Positions 23,987 to 33,414 of a DNA stretch of 64,000 bases are shown piece after piece (within the stretch, counting starts at the first letter, position 1; every line of letters begins with the position of its first letter). A program made the position numbers and the translations under genes. The DNA is taken from positions 186,001-250,000 of the forward strand of contig JAFKFH010000003.1 of assembly GCA_017307375.1 (NCBI GenBank), in the 5' to 3' direction. The DNA is from Alphaproteobacteria bacterium. GTDB lineage: Bacteria > Pseudomonadota > Alphaproteobacteria > Ferrovibrionales > Ferrovibrionaceae. The notes beneath the pieces are model-generated. The model worked only from the letters and a program-made list of their open reading frames with translations. It was not told the origin of the DNA and searched no databases.

Positions 23987-24080
23987 GCGCGGACACGATC
24001 CGGTGAAGGGCGCGCGGCGGCGCTTGTCCGGTCATGGTTCTTCACTACCATCCCCCGGTTCGATCATCAGGGAGAGGATC

Positions 24081-24956
24081 ATGAACACCGACATCGTCGC
24101 CGACGCCCGCGCGCTGGTACCCAAGATTTCGCTGAACCGCCGCGGTTTCGTCGCCGCCTCGCTGCTGGCCACCGGCTATGCCGCCGCCGCCGGCCCCGTC
24201 CAGGCCCAGGCCATCACCACCGACACCGCCGGCCTGACCGCGGGCGAGGGGACCATCCCGGTCGCCGGCGCCTCGATGCCCTGCTACTACGCCCATCCGG
24301 CCACCGGCGGGCCGTTCCCGACGGTCCTGGTGATCCAGGAAATCTTCGGCGTGCACGAATATATCCGCGACGTCTGCCGGCGCTGGGCCAAGCTCGGCTT
24401 CTTCGCGGTCGCGCCCGAACTCTACGTCCGCCAGGGCGACGTCTCCAAGATCGCCGACATCCAGCAGATCATGCCGATCGTCGCCAAGGTGCCGGACGCC
24501 CAGGTCATGGCCGACCTGGACGAAACCGTGAAATGGGCGACCGCCACCGGCAAGGCCAACGGCGACAAGCTCGGCATCACCGGCTATTGCTGGGGTGGCC
24601 GCATCACCTGGCTCTACACCGCCCACAACCCGAAGGTGAAGGCCGCGGTGGCCTGGTACGGCCGCGTCGTCGGCCAGACCAACGAGATGAACCCGAAGCA
24701 TCCGATCGACGTCGCCGACCAGATCAAGGTGCCGGTGCTGGGCCTGTACGGCGCCGCCGATACCGGTATCCCGGTCGACAGCGTCAACCAGATGAAGGAC
24801 AAGCTGAAGGCCGGCGGCAACACCGAATCGGTGTTCGAGATCTACGCCGACACCCCCCACGCCTTCCACGCCGACTACCGCCCCAGCTATCGCAAGGCGG
24901 CGGCCGACGACGGCTGGGCCAAGGCGACCGCCTGGTTCAAGAAATACCTAGGTTGA
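24081..24956 (+). CDS. Dienelactone hydrolase family protein, secreted
   Basis: A 291-residue alpha/beta hydrolase. The N-terminal SLNRRGFVAASLLATGYAAAA is a twin-arginine (Tat) signal, so it folds in the cytoplasm before export. The nucleophile is Cys170 in GYCWGG, as in dienelactone hydrolase; IQEIFG holds the conserved glutamate, and GAADTGIP and TPHAFHAD supply Asp and His. The natural substrate is unknown; relatives cleave cyclic esters from aromatic breakdown. ATG 24081 follows GGAGAGG. It overlaps the next gene by four bases. Confidence 0.87.
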   Translation: MNTDIVADARALVPKISLNRRGFVAASLLATGYAAAAGPVQAQAITTDTAGLTAGEGTIPVAGASMPCYYAHPATGGPFPTVLVIQEIFGVHEYIRDVCRRWAKLGFFAVAPELYVRQGDVSKIADIQQIMPIVAKVPDAQVMADLDETVKWATATGKANGDKLGITGYCWGGRITWLYTAHNPKVKAAVAWYGRVVGQTNEMNPKHPIDVADQIKVPVLGLYGAADTGIPVDSVNQMKDKLKAGGNTESVFEIYADTPHAFHADYRPSYRKAAADDGWAKATAWFKKYLG

Positions 24957-25906
24957 TCCGCGTCGTTGCCGCGGTTCTGGTCGCAGCCGGCCTCGCCTGG
25001 CCGGCTGCGGCGGAACCCATCGCCATCACCGCCCGCCCCCTTCCGCTCAATCCCGAAAATCCGGCCCAGACCACGATCGGCCAGCTGCGCTACGTCGCCG
25101 GGCTCGACCTGGCCAGCTCGCGCTCCGGGTTCGGCGGCTATTCCGGCTTCAGCTTCGCGGGCGGCGACGGGCGCTTCGTCGCGATCTCCGACCTCGGCCA
25201 TTTCCTGTCGGGCCGGATGACCTTCGATGCGCAGGGCCGGGTCACCGGCATCGCCGAGGCCGATTTCGAACCGATGCGCGACCGGCGCGGCCGCATCATC
25301 ACCGACAAGCAGCGCGGCGACGCCGAGGCGGTGCGCCACGACACCGACGGCAGCCTGCTGGTCGCCTTCGAACGCTATCATCGCCTGTGGCGCTATGCCT
25401 CGGTCACCGCGGTGCCCCAGGCGGTCGAGGTGCCGGCGGCGGTGGCCGAGTTGCCGGAGAACGAGGGGCTGGAGGCGGTGGCCGTGCTGCCCGGCGGCGA
25501 CCTGCTGATGCTGGCCGAGGCGCAGGGGCCGAGCGACCTGCACCAGGGCTGGCTGCGCCGCGGCGGCCGCTGGTCGGTGCTGGCCTGGCAGGGGTCGAAC
25601 AATTTCGTGCCGACCGACGCGGTGGCCCTGCGCAACGGCGACGTGCTGGTGCTGCAGCGCCGCTTCACCTGGATCGGCGGCATCGCCGCGCGGCTGGGCC
25701 TGGTCCGCGCCCGGGATATCGAGCCCGGCGCCACGCTCGACCCCGAGACGCTGGCCGAATGGTCGCCGCCGCTGGCGGTCGACAACATGGAAGGCATCGA
25801 CATCGTCGAGCGGCCCGACGGTGCCGTCGACATCTTCATGATGTCGGACGACAACCGAAATCCGCTGCAGCGCTTCCTGCTGCTGCAGTTCCGCTGGCAG
25901 CGGTGA
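24953..25906 (+). CDS. Secreted esterase-like (phytase-like) protein
   Basis: A 317-residue secreted protein with a signal peptide (residues 1-20, AWPAAA-EP). GYSGFSFAGGDGRFVAISDLGHFL, NEGLEAVAVLPGGDLLMLAE and VDNMEGIDIVERPDGAVDIFMMSDDN are beta-propeller blades of the family annotated as 'esterase-like activity of phytase'. It probably hydrolyses a phosphate or carboxyl ester in the periplasm; the substrate is not known. It starts with TTG 24953, overlapping the hydrolase stop (TTGA), so the two are coupled. Confidence 0.78.
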   Translation: MIRVVAAVLVAAGLAWPAAAEPIAITARPLPLNPENPAQTTIGQLRYVAGLDLASSRSGFGGYSGFSFAGGDGRFVAISDLGHFLSGRMTFDAQGRVTGIAEADFEPMRDRRGRIITDKQRGDAEAVRHDTDGSLLVAFERYHRLWRYASVTAVPQAVEVPAAVAELPENEGLEAVAVLPGGDLLMLAEAQGPSDLHQGWLRRGGRWSVLAWQGSNNFVPTDAVALRNGDVLVLQRRFTWIGGIAARLGLVRARDIEPGATLDPETLAEWSPPLAVDNMEGIDIVERPDGAVDIFMMSDDNRNPLQRFLLLQFRWQR

Positions 25907-25949
25907 GGCGGCTGGATTTTTTCCCGCCACCTCCTGTAGTTTGCCCCGG

Positions 25950-26744
25950 ATGGATCCGCTCACCCAGCTCGAACAGCAATCGATCTTCATCCTGCGCGAA
26001 GCGTTCAGCCGCCTCGACCGCATCGCCCTGCTGTGGTCGATCGGCAAGGATTCGAACACGCTGCTGTGGCTGATCCGCAAGGCGTTCTTCGGCCGGGTGC
26101 CGTTCCCGGTGATGCACCTGGATACCGGCCTGGAATTCCCCGAGACCTATGCCTTCCGCGATGCCCTGGTCGCCGACTGGGGCCTCGAGCTGATCAAGGA
26201 CCCCTGCCCGCCGATCGAGGAGACCGACCCGAGCCTGCCGCCGGGCGCCCGCGTCGCGGCGCGCAAGACGCTGGGCCTGCGCGCGGCGCTCGCCCGCTAC
26301 GGCTTCAACGGCATCATCGCCGGCATCCGCCGCGACGAGCAGGCGACCCGGGCCAAGGAACGGGTGTTCAGCCCGCGCGCCAACGACGGCAGCTGGGACA
26401 GCCGCCACCAGCCGCCGGAATTCTGGGACCAGTTCAACACCCGGCCACCCGCCGGCAGCCATCTGCGCATCCACCCGATCCTGGCGTGGAGCGAGCTCGA
26501 CATCTGGCGCTATACCGAGCGGGAGGGCATTCCGCTGGTGCCGCTCTATTTTGCGCGCGACGGCCGCCGCTTCCGCTCGCTGGGCGAGATCGGCATCACC
26601 CAGCCGATCGACTCGACCGCCGCGACGATCCCCGAGATCATCGCCGAACTGACCCAGACCCGCACCGAGGAACGCGCCGGCCGCACCATGGACCACGAGG
26701 CCGAGGACGCCTTCGAGCGGCTGCGCGCCGACGGATACATGTGA
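25950..26744 (+). CDS. cysD: Sulfate adenylyltransferase subunit 2
   Basis: A 264-residue CysD that makes adenosine 5'-phosphosulfate from ATP and sulfate in complex with the GTPase CysN. The PP-loop LWSIGKDSNTLLWL binds ATP; HLDTGLEFPETYAFRD, IIAGIRRDEQATRAKERVFS, HPILAWSELDIWRY and EERAGRTMDHE are all typical. It starts at ATG 25950; an in-frame TTG nine bases upstream is less likely. Its usual partner cysN is not next door but lies beyond a TPR gene inserted between (26763-28541). The product can feed cysteine synthesis or, via APS kinase, PAPS. Confidence 0.93.
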   Translation: MDPLTQLEQQSIFILREAFSRLDRIALLWSIGKDSNTLLWLIRKAFFGRVPFPVMHLDTGLEFPETYAFRDALVADWGLELIKDPCPPIEETDPSLPPGARVAARKTLGLRAALARYGFNGIIAGIRRDEQATRAKERVFSPRANDGSWDSRHQPPEFWDQFNTRPPAGSHLRIHPILAWSELDIWRYTEREGIPLVPLYFARDGRRFRSLGEIGITQPIDSTAATIPEIIAELTQTRTEERAGRTMDHEAEDAFERLRADGYM

Positions 26745-26762
26745 ACGCGGCAGCGTTGCCCG

Positions 26763-28541
26763 ATGGCTGCCGCCCTGTCATTTGCCGATGCCTTCGAGCA
26801 GGCCGCCGCCGACCATCGGGCCGGCCGGCTGGCCGAAGCCGAGCAGGTCTATCGCGCCCTGCTCGCCGCCGACCCCGCCCATCCCGACACCCATTTCAAC
26901 CTGGGCCTGCTGGCCGTGCAGGCCGGCGCGCTGACCGGCGCCCTGCCCCATCTGCGCGCCGCGGCGGAAGCCGCGCGGTCGCGGCCGGCATTCTGGGCGC
27001 TCTACATCGCCACCGTCCACGAGCTCGGCCAGCACGACGCCGCGCGGATCCTGGCCGGACAGGCCCGCGCCCGCGGCCTGGCCGATCAGGCGATCGACGA
27101 CCTGGAATGCCTGATCGCGGCAAGCCTGGCTGCGAAGCTGCGCGATGCCGGCAGGCCGGCCGAAGCGGCCGCAGCCGCGCGCCGCGCCGCAGCCGTCGCC
27201 CCCGACCATGCCGGGCCGGCCGGCCTGCTGGCCGAGGTGGCGCTGGGCCGCGATCCGGCGCTGGCCGCCGCCTGGTATCGCCGCGCCCTGGCGATCGCGC
27301 CCGCGGCGCCGCGGCTGCACGACGGCCTCGGCGTGGCGCTGCTGCAGGCGGGCCGGCCTGACCAGGCCGCGCACCGGCACCGGCTGTCGATCGCGCTCGA
27401 CCCCGGCCACCCGCATGGCTATGGCAACCTCTGCGGCGTGCTGGTCGGGGGCGGGCGCTTCGCCGACGCCATCCGCCACGGCCGGCGCAGCCTGACGCTG
27501 CAGCCCGATTTCGCCGACGGCGCGATCAACCTGGGCTCGGCCCTGCTGCAGAACGGCAAGCCCGAGGCCGCCGCCGGGCTGCTGCGCGAGGCGCTGCGGC
27601 ACGCGCCCGGCAATGCGTTGCTGCACGTCAATCTCGGCTGCGCCCTGCTGACCGCGGGCGACCTTCCCGGCGGCTGGCCCGAATACGACTGGCGCCGCCG
27701 CACCGCTGCCTATGGCGAGGCCTGGCGCGATGACGGCGATGCCGGCCGGCCGGTCGGCCCGGGCGACCGGGTCGTCGTCCAGGCCGAGCAGGGCTTCGGC
27801 GACACGCTGCAATTCTGCCGCTACGTGCCGCTGCTGGCGGCGGGCGGCGCGCAGGTGACGGTGCTGGCGCCGCGGCCGCTGCTGCGGCTCTTGCGGCGCC
27901 TCGACGGTGCGGCCGAGGTCGTCGAGACCGATACCAGCTGCAGGCGCCGGATCCTGATGATGAGCCTGCCGCGCCTGTTCGGCACCACGCTCGAAACCAT
28001 ACCGGCGGCCATTCCCTATCTGTCTGCGCCGCCCGACGCCGTGCAGGACTGGTCGCGGCGCCTCGGCCCGCGCCGGGCCCTGCGGGTCGGCCTGGCCTGG
28101 GCCGGCAATCCGCGGCTGCCCGCGGATGCCCGCCGCTCGCTCGCCCCGGCCCTGCTGGAAGACCTTGCCGCCGTGCCGGGGATCGAGTTCTTCAGCCTGC
28201 AGAAGGACGCGACCGGCATGCCGGCGATGCCGGCCGGCCGTTTCACCGACCTGACCGCCGCGATCGGCGATTTCGCCGATACCGCGGCCCTGATCGCCAA
28301 TCTCGATCTGGTGATTGCAGCCGACAGCGCGGTGGCGCATCTTGCCGGCGCCGTCGGGCGGCCGGTCTGGCTGCTGAATCGGTTCGATACCGAGTGGCGG
28401 TGGCTTCAGCACCGCGCCGACAGCCCCTGGTACCCGACGATGCGGATCTTCCGCCAGCCGGCACCGGGCGATTGGCGCAGGGTGATCGCCGATATCCGCC
28501 GCAGCCTTTTTGACCTCGTGGAACGGAGCCAAGCCTCGTGA
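26763..28541 (+). CDS. TPR protein with GT9-like glycosyltransferase domain
   Basis: A 592-residue protein. The first 320 residues are about eight tetratricopeptide repeats (for example AEAEQVYRALLAADPAHPDTHFNLGLLAVQAG). The C-terminal half resembles heptosyltransferase-like GT9 proteins: VVQAEQGFGDTLQFCRYVPLL, RVGLAWAGNPRLPADARRSL, and the late DLVIAADSAVAHLAGAVGRPVWLL with the nucleotide-sugar site. It sits 18 bases after cysD and overlaps cysNC by four bases (GTGA), so it is co-transcribed with sulfate activation genes. Many alphaproteobacterial TPR-glycosyltransferases modify surface structures; the acceptor is unknown. Confidence 0.83.
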   Translation: MAAALSFADAFEQAAADHRAGRLAEAEQVYRALLAADPAHPDTHFNLGLLAVQAGALTGALPHLRAAAEAARSRPAFWALYIATVHELGQHDAARILAGQARARGLADQAIDDLECLIAASLAAKLRDAGRPAEAAAAARRAAAVAPDHAGPAGLLAEVALGRDPALAAAWYRRALAIAPAAPRLHDGLGVALLQAGRPDQAAHRHRLSIALDPGHPHGYGNLCGVLVGGGRFADAIRHGRRSLTLQPDFADGAINLGSALLQNGKPEAAAGLLREALRHAPGNALLHVNLGCALLTAGDLPGGWPEYDWRRRTAAYGEAWRDDGDAGRPVGPGDRVVVQAEQGFGDTLQFCRYVPLLAAGGAQVTVLAPRPLLRLLRRLDGAAEVVETDTSCRRRILMMSLPRLFGTTLETIPAAIPYLSAPPDAVQDWSRRLGPRRALRVGLAWAGNPRLPADARRSLAPALLEDLAAVPGIEFFSLQKDATGMPAMPAGRFTDLTAAIGDFADTAALIANLDLVIAADSAVAHLAGAVGRPVWLLNRFDTEWRWLQHRADSPWYPTMRIFRQPAPGDWRRVIADIRRSLFDLVERSQAS

Positions 28542-30397
28542 CCGATCAGCGCCCGCTGCGTGTCGTCATGGTCGGTCATGTCGACCATGGCAAGTCGACC
28601 GTCATCGGCCGCCTGCTGCATGAGACCGGCTCGCTGCCGCCGGGCAAGCTCGACGCCGTGGCCGCCGCCTCCAGCCGGCGCGGCATGCCCTTCGAATGGG
28701 CCTTCCTGCTCGACGCGCTGCAGCTCGAGCGCGACCAGGGCATCACCGTCGACGTCTCGGAGATCCGCCTGCGGGCGCCGGGCCGGCCGATCACCATCGT
28801 CGACGCGCCGGGCCATGTCGAATTCCTGCGCAACATGGTGACCGGGGCCGCCGCCGCCGATGCCGCGGTGCTGGTGATCGACGCCGCCGAAGGCGTGCGC
28901 GACCAGACGCGGCGCCATGCCGGGCTGCTGCCGCTGATCGGGCATCGCCAGGTCGTCGTCGCGGTCAACAAGGTCGACCTGATCGGCTTCTCGGCCGAAC
29001 GCTTCGCCGCGCTGGAGGCCGAGCTGGCCACGCTGCTGGCCGGGCTGAACCTCACCGCCCGCGCGGTGGTGCCGGTGGCGGCGCGCGACGGCGACAATCT
29101 CGTCGCCGCCTCGCCCCGGCTCGGCTGGTATCGCGGCCCGACGCTGCTGCAGGCGCTGCAGGACTGGCCGGGCCCGCCGGCGGCGGAGGACCAGCCGCTG
29201 CGCCTGGCCATCCAGGACGTCTACAAGTTCGACGAGCGCCGGATCCTCGCCGGCCGCATCGAAAGCGGGCAACTGGCGGTGGGCGACACGCTGTGCTTCT
29301 CGCCGGGCGAGCGGCGTTCGCGCATCGCCTCGATCGAGGCCTGGCCGCCGGGCACCGCGCCGATGGCGGCCGGGGCCGGCATGTCGGTCGGCATCACCCT
29401 GGCCGACCCGATCTTCGTCGAGCGCGGCGAGATCGCCAGCCACGAGGCCGACCTGCCGGTGCTGACCGACGTGTTCCACGGCCGGCTGTTCTGGCTGAAA
29501 CCGGCGGCGCTGGGCCGCGGCGACCGGCTGACCCTGCGGCTCTGCACCCAGGAAACCGTGGCGGTGGTCGAGGAAATCCTCGCGGTGACCGACGCCGCGC
29601 GGCTCGAGGCGCTGGGCACCGGCGCCGTGCCGGCCAATGCGATCGCCGAGGTGGTGCTGCGCTGCCGCCGGGTGGTGGCGCTCGACGACGGGCGGCGGCT
29701 GCCCCGCACCGGCCGCTTCGTGCTGCTCGACGACGACGGCGCGATCGCCGGCGGCGGCATCGCCAGCCCGGCCGGGCACGAGGACCTGCGCCGCCGCCTG
29801 GTGCGCAAGGCCGACAACCTGACCGAGGTGGCCTCGCATGTCGGCCGGCCGGAGCGGGCGCGGCGCAACGGCCATGCGGGCGGCGTGCTGTGGCTGACCG
29901 GCCTGTCGGGCTCGGGCAAGTCGACCCTGGCCGGCGAGCTGGAACGCCGGCTGTTCGACCGGGGCTGCCAGGTCTTCGTGCTGGACGGCGACAACCTGCG
30001 CTCAGGGCTGAACGCCGATCTCGGCTTCAGCCCGGAAGACCGGGCCGAGAACATCCGCCGCGCCGGGGCGGTGGCGGCATTGATGGCGCAGGCCGGCTTC
30101 ATCTGCATCACCGCCTTCATCTCGCCCTACCGCTCGGACCGCGCCCGCGCCCGCCAGGCCTGCGGCGAAGGTTTCCACGAGATCTACGTGCAGGCCGACC
30201 TCGCCACCTGCGAGGCCCGCGACCCCAAGGGCCTCTATGCCCGGGCGCGGGCCGGCAAGATCGCCGAGTTCACCGGCATCAGCGCGCCGTATGAGGCGCC
30301 GGAAGCGCCGGAACTGGTGGTGGATACGGCGGCGATGGGGGTGGAGGAAGCGGTGGACGGGTTAGTCAGTTACGTCACGCGAGTGTTTGTAAAGTGA
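28538..30397 (+). CDS. cysNC: Bifunctional sulfate adenylyltransferase subunit 1/APS kinase
   Basis: A 619-residue fusion. Residues 1-430 are CysN, an EF-Tu-like GTPase: G1 GHVDHGKST near 12-20, DAPGHVEF, NKVDL, then two beta-barrel domains. Residues about 445-619 are APS kinase (CysC): P-loop GLSGSGKST near 455, DGDNLRSGLNADLGFSPEDRAENIRR and AFISPYRSDR. The enzyme activates sulfate to APS and then to PAPS, the donor for sulfation. The start is GTG 28538, overlapping the TPR gene. In rhizobia the equivalent NodQ makes PAPS for Nod-factor sulfation. Confidence 0.93.
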   Translation: MTDQRPLRVVMVGHVDHGKSTVIGRLLHETGSLPPGKLDAVAAASSRRGMPFEWAFLLDALQLERDQGITVDVSEIRLRAPGRPITIVDAPGHVEFLRNMVTGAAAADAAVLVIDAAEGVRDQTRRHAGLLPLIGHRQVVVAVNKVDLIGFSAERFAALEAELATLLAGLNLTARAVVPVAARDGDNLVAASPRLGWYRGPTLLQALQDWPGPPAAEDQPLRLAIQDVYKFDERRILAGRIESGQLAVGDTLCFSPGERRSRIASIEAWPPGTAPMAAGAGMSVGITLADPIFVERGEIASHEADLPVLTDVFHGRLFWLKPAALGRGDRLTLRLCTQETVAVVEEILAVTDAARLEALGTGAVPANAIAEVVLRCRRVVALDDGRRLPRTGRFVLLDDDGAIAGGGIASPAGHEDLRRRLVRKADNLTEVASHVGRPERARRNGHAGGVLWLTGLSGSGKSTLAGELERRLFDRGCQVFVLDGDNLRSGLNADLGFSPEDRAENIRRAGAVAALMAQAGFICITAFISPYRSDRARARQACGEGFHEIYVQADLATCEARDPKGLYARARAGKIAEFTGISAPYEAPEAPELVVDTAAMGVEEAVDGLVSYVTRVFVK

Positions 30398-30441
30398 GCA
30401 ATAAATTAAGTCCGGGCCAGCTAAGCAATATATTGGAGTAA

Positions 30442-31200
30442 TCAGTTTAAATTGGCCGCGATATTTACTATGTCAGAACCATCACACCACCTACCACCTG
30501 CTATTTGGACATAGTCTACGAGCTTTTCCATCGCATCAAATGCAACAGGATCTATAAAATAATGCGTGAGAACCCCAGTAGGAATAATGGGATGCGCTAA
30601 GCCTTTGCGGCGCGCGCGCAGATGTCTGACAATAGATTCCAGAAAAACTTCATCTCCGATATAAATTGCACCCGGGCGGGTCGTATTTACATGTACTGGA
30701 ATTTCCCGAACTTTTCCAAGGTTTGAGTTGACCCAAGGGCCGGTAAGAATCCGCGAAGAGTAGGCTACAAAACCTAGATCTTCTAGTTCACTGCCAAATT
30801 TTGGAGATATATGATTCCACGGCGGGACAAATATAGGAAAGGCCTTGTCTCCGAAAACTGCCTTGATTCTTTTCCATCCAGATCCAATTTCGTCGCCAAC
30901 GATCTTTTTATTCCTGAATGTAGGATACTCGGTTAGCTTACAATATGCGACATGACTTGATCCGTGTTGGACAACGCTGATCGTTGTCCTGCCCCGAATT
31001 TCGTCGGCGATTCCCACGTCGATCCAGCCCGGCACTACTGCGGCGCAGATGGGTACCTTGACGCGATCGACAATTCTCCAAAACAGAGGCAGGCGAGAAT
31101 CTTGACGACCAAGATCGTCGTCTCTCCACCAGAAGGATGGACACACGCCCACCTTGGTGCACTCCGCCAACTCCACTCGGAGATCGGACCAGGTTGTCAT
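30442..31200 (-). CDS. Polysaccharide deacetylase-like protein
   Basis: A 252-residue NodB-fold protein. PSFWWRDDDLG carries the metal-binding aspartates and VVQHGSSHVAYC the HxxxH-like histidines of carbohydrate esterase family 4; FVPPWNHIS fits the third motif. It probably removes acetyl groups from an N-acetyl sugar in the cytoplasm or at the membrane, since no signal peptide is seen. It overlaps the upstream methyltransferase gene by four bases and is the last gene of the island operon. Confidence 0.8.
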   Translation of the reverse strand: MTTWSDLRVELAECTKVGVCPSFWWRDDDLGRQDSRLPLFWRIVDRVKVPICAAVVPGWIDVGIADEIRGRTTISVVQHGSSHVAYCKLTEYPTFRNKKIVGDEIGSGWKRIKAVFGDKAFPIFVPPWNHISPKFGSELEDLGFVAYSSRILTGPWVNSNLGKVREIPVHVNTTRPGAIYIGDEVFLESIVRHLRARRKGLAHPIIPTGVLTHYFIDPVAFDAMEKLVDYVQIAGGRWCDGSDIVNIAANLN

Positions 31201-32651
31201 CCGGTTACTATTTGAAGCTTGCTCGAATATCTTGCCTCAAGCACACCGCCATTGCGATCCTGGACGAAAAGACGAAGCCCCAGGAGTTGCTTGAGCAGGT
31301 CATTCTTGCCAGCGAGACCAAGAAATAGAATCTCGGTCGTCAGCAACGATCTGAGCCGGTCCGCGGAGATCAATATCTGAAAACCGAGCAAAACCTCCGG
31401 CGGACATCCAATTTCGCGATTTGCGCCAGGCCGACTGCAACGTCGAATTTCAGCGTCCTCCACGAGGGTCTCACCGAAAAAGACCAAGAATTGTTCTAAG
31501 GGCGTCTTGGTACCGGCATCGGCCGCCCAGCCAACCAGCGTCAGGCTGCCGCTCTCGATCGTTGCGCTATCAAGATAGACTCTGAGATCTTGCGAAGATT
31601 GGAAGGCTGCTCCGATCGGCAAATTTACCATTAGCTCGACAGGATTCAACCGCTGATGCCCCAGGTTATCGAAGGGATCAGCGCCCCAGACTATAAATCC
31701 GCGCCTGGAAAAATTTTCTCGAAATTGATAGCGATATTTTTCCGGGATGTATCCATCCCAAAGGGTCATTAAAGCGCCATCTATTCTATAATCTATGATA
31801 AAAGATACAAAATCGTCGATATGATCTTCATGACCGATCATCTCTAGTATTACATTAGCAAAAATAGATTTCTCTTTTTTGAACGTAGAAATTTTATCTA
31901 TAATTTTCCTATGAGAGGGATATTTTTCGGACATTGAGAATTCGATGTCCTGAAGAACTCTGTCTATGCCTGCTACCCGGAAACCGTCAGGCTTCACGCC
32001 ACAAAATTTGGAGAGAGTTCTGACCGTTGAAGACTTCCCGGTGAACGATGGGGAGTCAAAAAACATGATCGTAGGTCGGCGATGCGTCACGTGGACGACC
32101 CAACGGGGTACTGGATCACCACTTTGAGGCACGCTTTGTCCGATCACACGGAATACGAATCCATCTAATGCCTTGTCGAGAGCCCGCATGGTAGCGTATT
32201 GGCGCGAATCGCCGGCACTTCTCTTGACCTCGACGTAAGCATCGCCTTCCCCCGGGGCAATCCCAAGTTCCAGAACAAGAATCCCCCTGGGCGCAAGAAG
32301 ACCCAATAGCTTTTTGATCAGGGCGGGCTGATCGGCTGCGTAGTGAATTGCGGATGCAAGCAGAATTACATCAAAGGAACCGAATTCACTCAAATCTGCG
32401 TCCCAAGATGAGCAGCGAAAATCTACCGAAGGAAACCGAGATTTCGCTCTCTCAATAAATTCACTATTTAAATCAAGTCCGACAATTTTTTTCGCGCTAG
32501 CATAATATGCGACACCACAAAAAAAACCTTCATTACATCCGACATCCAAGAACGATTTGCCATGCAGATTAGGCAAGCCGAGCTTTCTCAGTTTTTCAAA
32601 AGAGTCAGACGCCCCCTTCTTGTTAAGGAAGGACTGATATTGCTCGGCCAT
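31197..32651 (-). CDS. Methyltransferase/P-loop/GWA-domain fusion
   Basis: A 484-residue, three-domain protein. Residues 1-185 are a class I methyltransferase (GKSFLDVGCNEGFF near 31-44; VILLASAIHYAADQP). Residues about 195-345 begin with FFDSPSFTGKSSTV (198-210), a Walker-A-like P loop lacking the first glycine, suggesting a kinase-like domain. Residues about 358-450 are a beta domain with VGWAAD...GFQILIS, similar to repeats in the large protein encoded at 33730-37098. I chose ATG 32651 after GGGGG instead of GTG 32663. The joint activity is unknown; methyl plus phosphate capping of a glycan end is a possibility. Confidence 0.78.
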   Translation of the reverse strand: MAEQYQSFLNKKGASDSFEKLRKLGLPNLHGKSFLDVGCNEGFFCGVAYYASAKKIVGLDLNSEFIERAKSRFPSVDFRCSSWDADLSEFGSFDVILLASAIHYAADQPALIKKLLGLLAPRGILVLELGIAPGEGDAYVEVKRSAGDSRQYATMRALDKALDGFVFRVIGQSVPQSGDPVPRWVVHVTHRRPTIMFFDSPSFTGKSSTVRTLSKFCGVKPDGFRVAGIDRVLQDIEFSMSEKYPSHRKIIDKISTFKKEKSIFANVILEMIGHEDHIDDFVSFIIDYRIDGALMTLWDGYIPEKYRYQFRENFSRRGFIVWGADPFDNLGHQRLNPVELMVNLPIGAAFQSSQDLRVYLDSATIESGSLTLVGWAADAGTKTPLEQFLVFFGETLVEDAEIRRCSRPGANREIGCPPEVLLGFQILISADRLRSLLTTEILFLGLAGKNDLLKQLLGLRLFVQDRNGGVLEARYSSKLQIVTG

Positions 32652-32664
32652 AGCAACCCCCACA

Positions 32665-33414
32665 TCAGGCGAACGGTATTATAGGAATGCCTTCAATTCT
32701 CGGACTATAGTGCGTCCCGAAGCTATCAAGTTTCTCAGCGGTTCGCACGAACAAAGGGAGGTCTCTTCGTGAGATTCTCAGCTGAAAGAAGTCGTAATAG
32801 GATGAATGCGCCTCCCTCCTACATAGAATAGTCTTATTATTGCAATCTGCGACTACACAGAAATCGCGCCCAGACTCCGATGCCAGAAAATGAAATAGCG
32901 CCTGCGAAGAATCTGGATTAAACCTATTGAATACGCCATTCATTATGATGATACCGTATTTTGTTAGAAACCTGGAAGAATACTCTAGGTCACCAACACG
33001 GGACAAAAAATCATTTCCACCATCTATACTAATAACTTTTCGCATAACGATTTTCGGCGATTGATAATAGCCTGTACTCCGTCCTCTAAAAATATCAACA
33101 AATTCCGAAGACCCGCAAACTGATTCTATATTTCTTCTTATTTCTTGAGTTCGGTGTATAGCCTGCGCCTCCGTTAGACCAACGAATGCGTCAACTCCGG
33201 TCACAGACTCGCCATCAGCCCGAAATTTGCAAAGTAAAGACAGCAGCTTACCTTTCCAAACTCCAAACTCCAAAATGCCTCCAAAATCGCCAAGCGAGTA
33301 TTGGTGATTTAGTGCAAGGCAAATAACGTGAGCTGCATCGGGATTAATCCACCCCTCTAAAGGCATTATTGACGTAGCGATAAAATTTTCTATCTCGTTC
33401 TCGGGAAGATTCAT
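32665..33414 (-). CDS. Class I methyltransferase-like protein
   Basis: A 249-residue protein. GGILEFGVWKGKLLSLLCKF resembles the SAM-binding loop of TylF/Methyltransf_24 proteins, and VTGVDAFVGLTEAQ is the next strand. The metal-binding Asp pair of TylF is not obvious (IIIMNGVFNRFNPDS replaces the usual IDD), so activity towards a sugar is uncertain. It lies 14 bases upstream of the fusion gene (32651) in the same operon. AT-rich codons match the island. Confidence 0.65.
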   Translation of the reverse strand: MNLPENEIENFIATSIMPLEGWINPDAAHVICLALNHQYSLGDFGGILEFGVWKGKLLSLLCKFRADGESVTGVDAFVGLTEAQAIHRTQEIRRNIESVCGSSEFVDIFRGRSTGYYQSPKIVMRKVISIDGGNDFLSRVGDLEYSSRFLTKYGIIIMNGVFNRFNPDSSQALFHFLASESGRDFCVVADCNNKTILCRREAHSSYYDFFQLRISRRDLPLFVRTAEKLDSFGTHYSPRIEGIPIIPFA

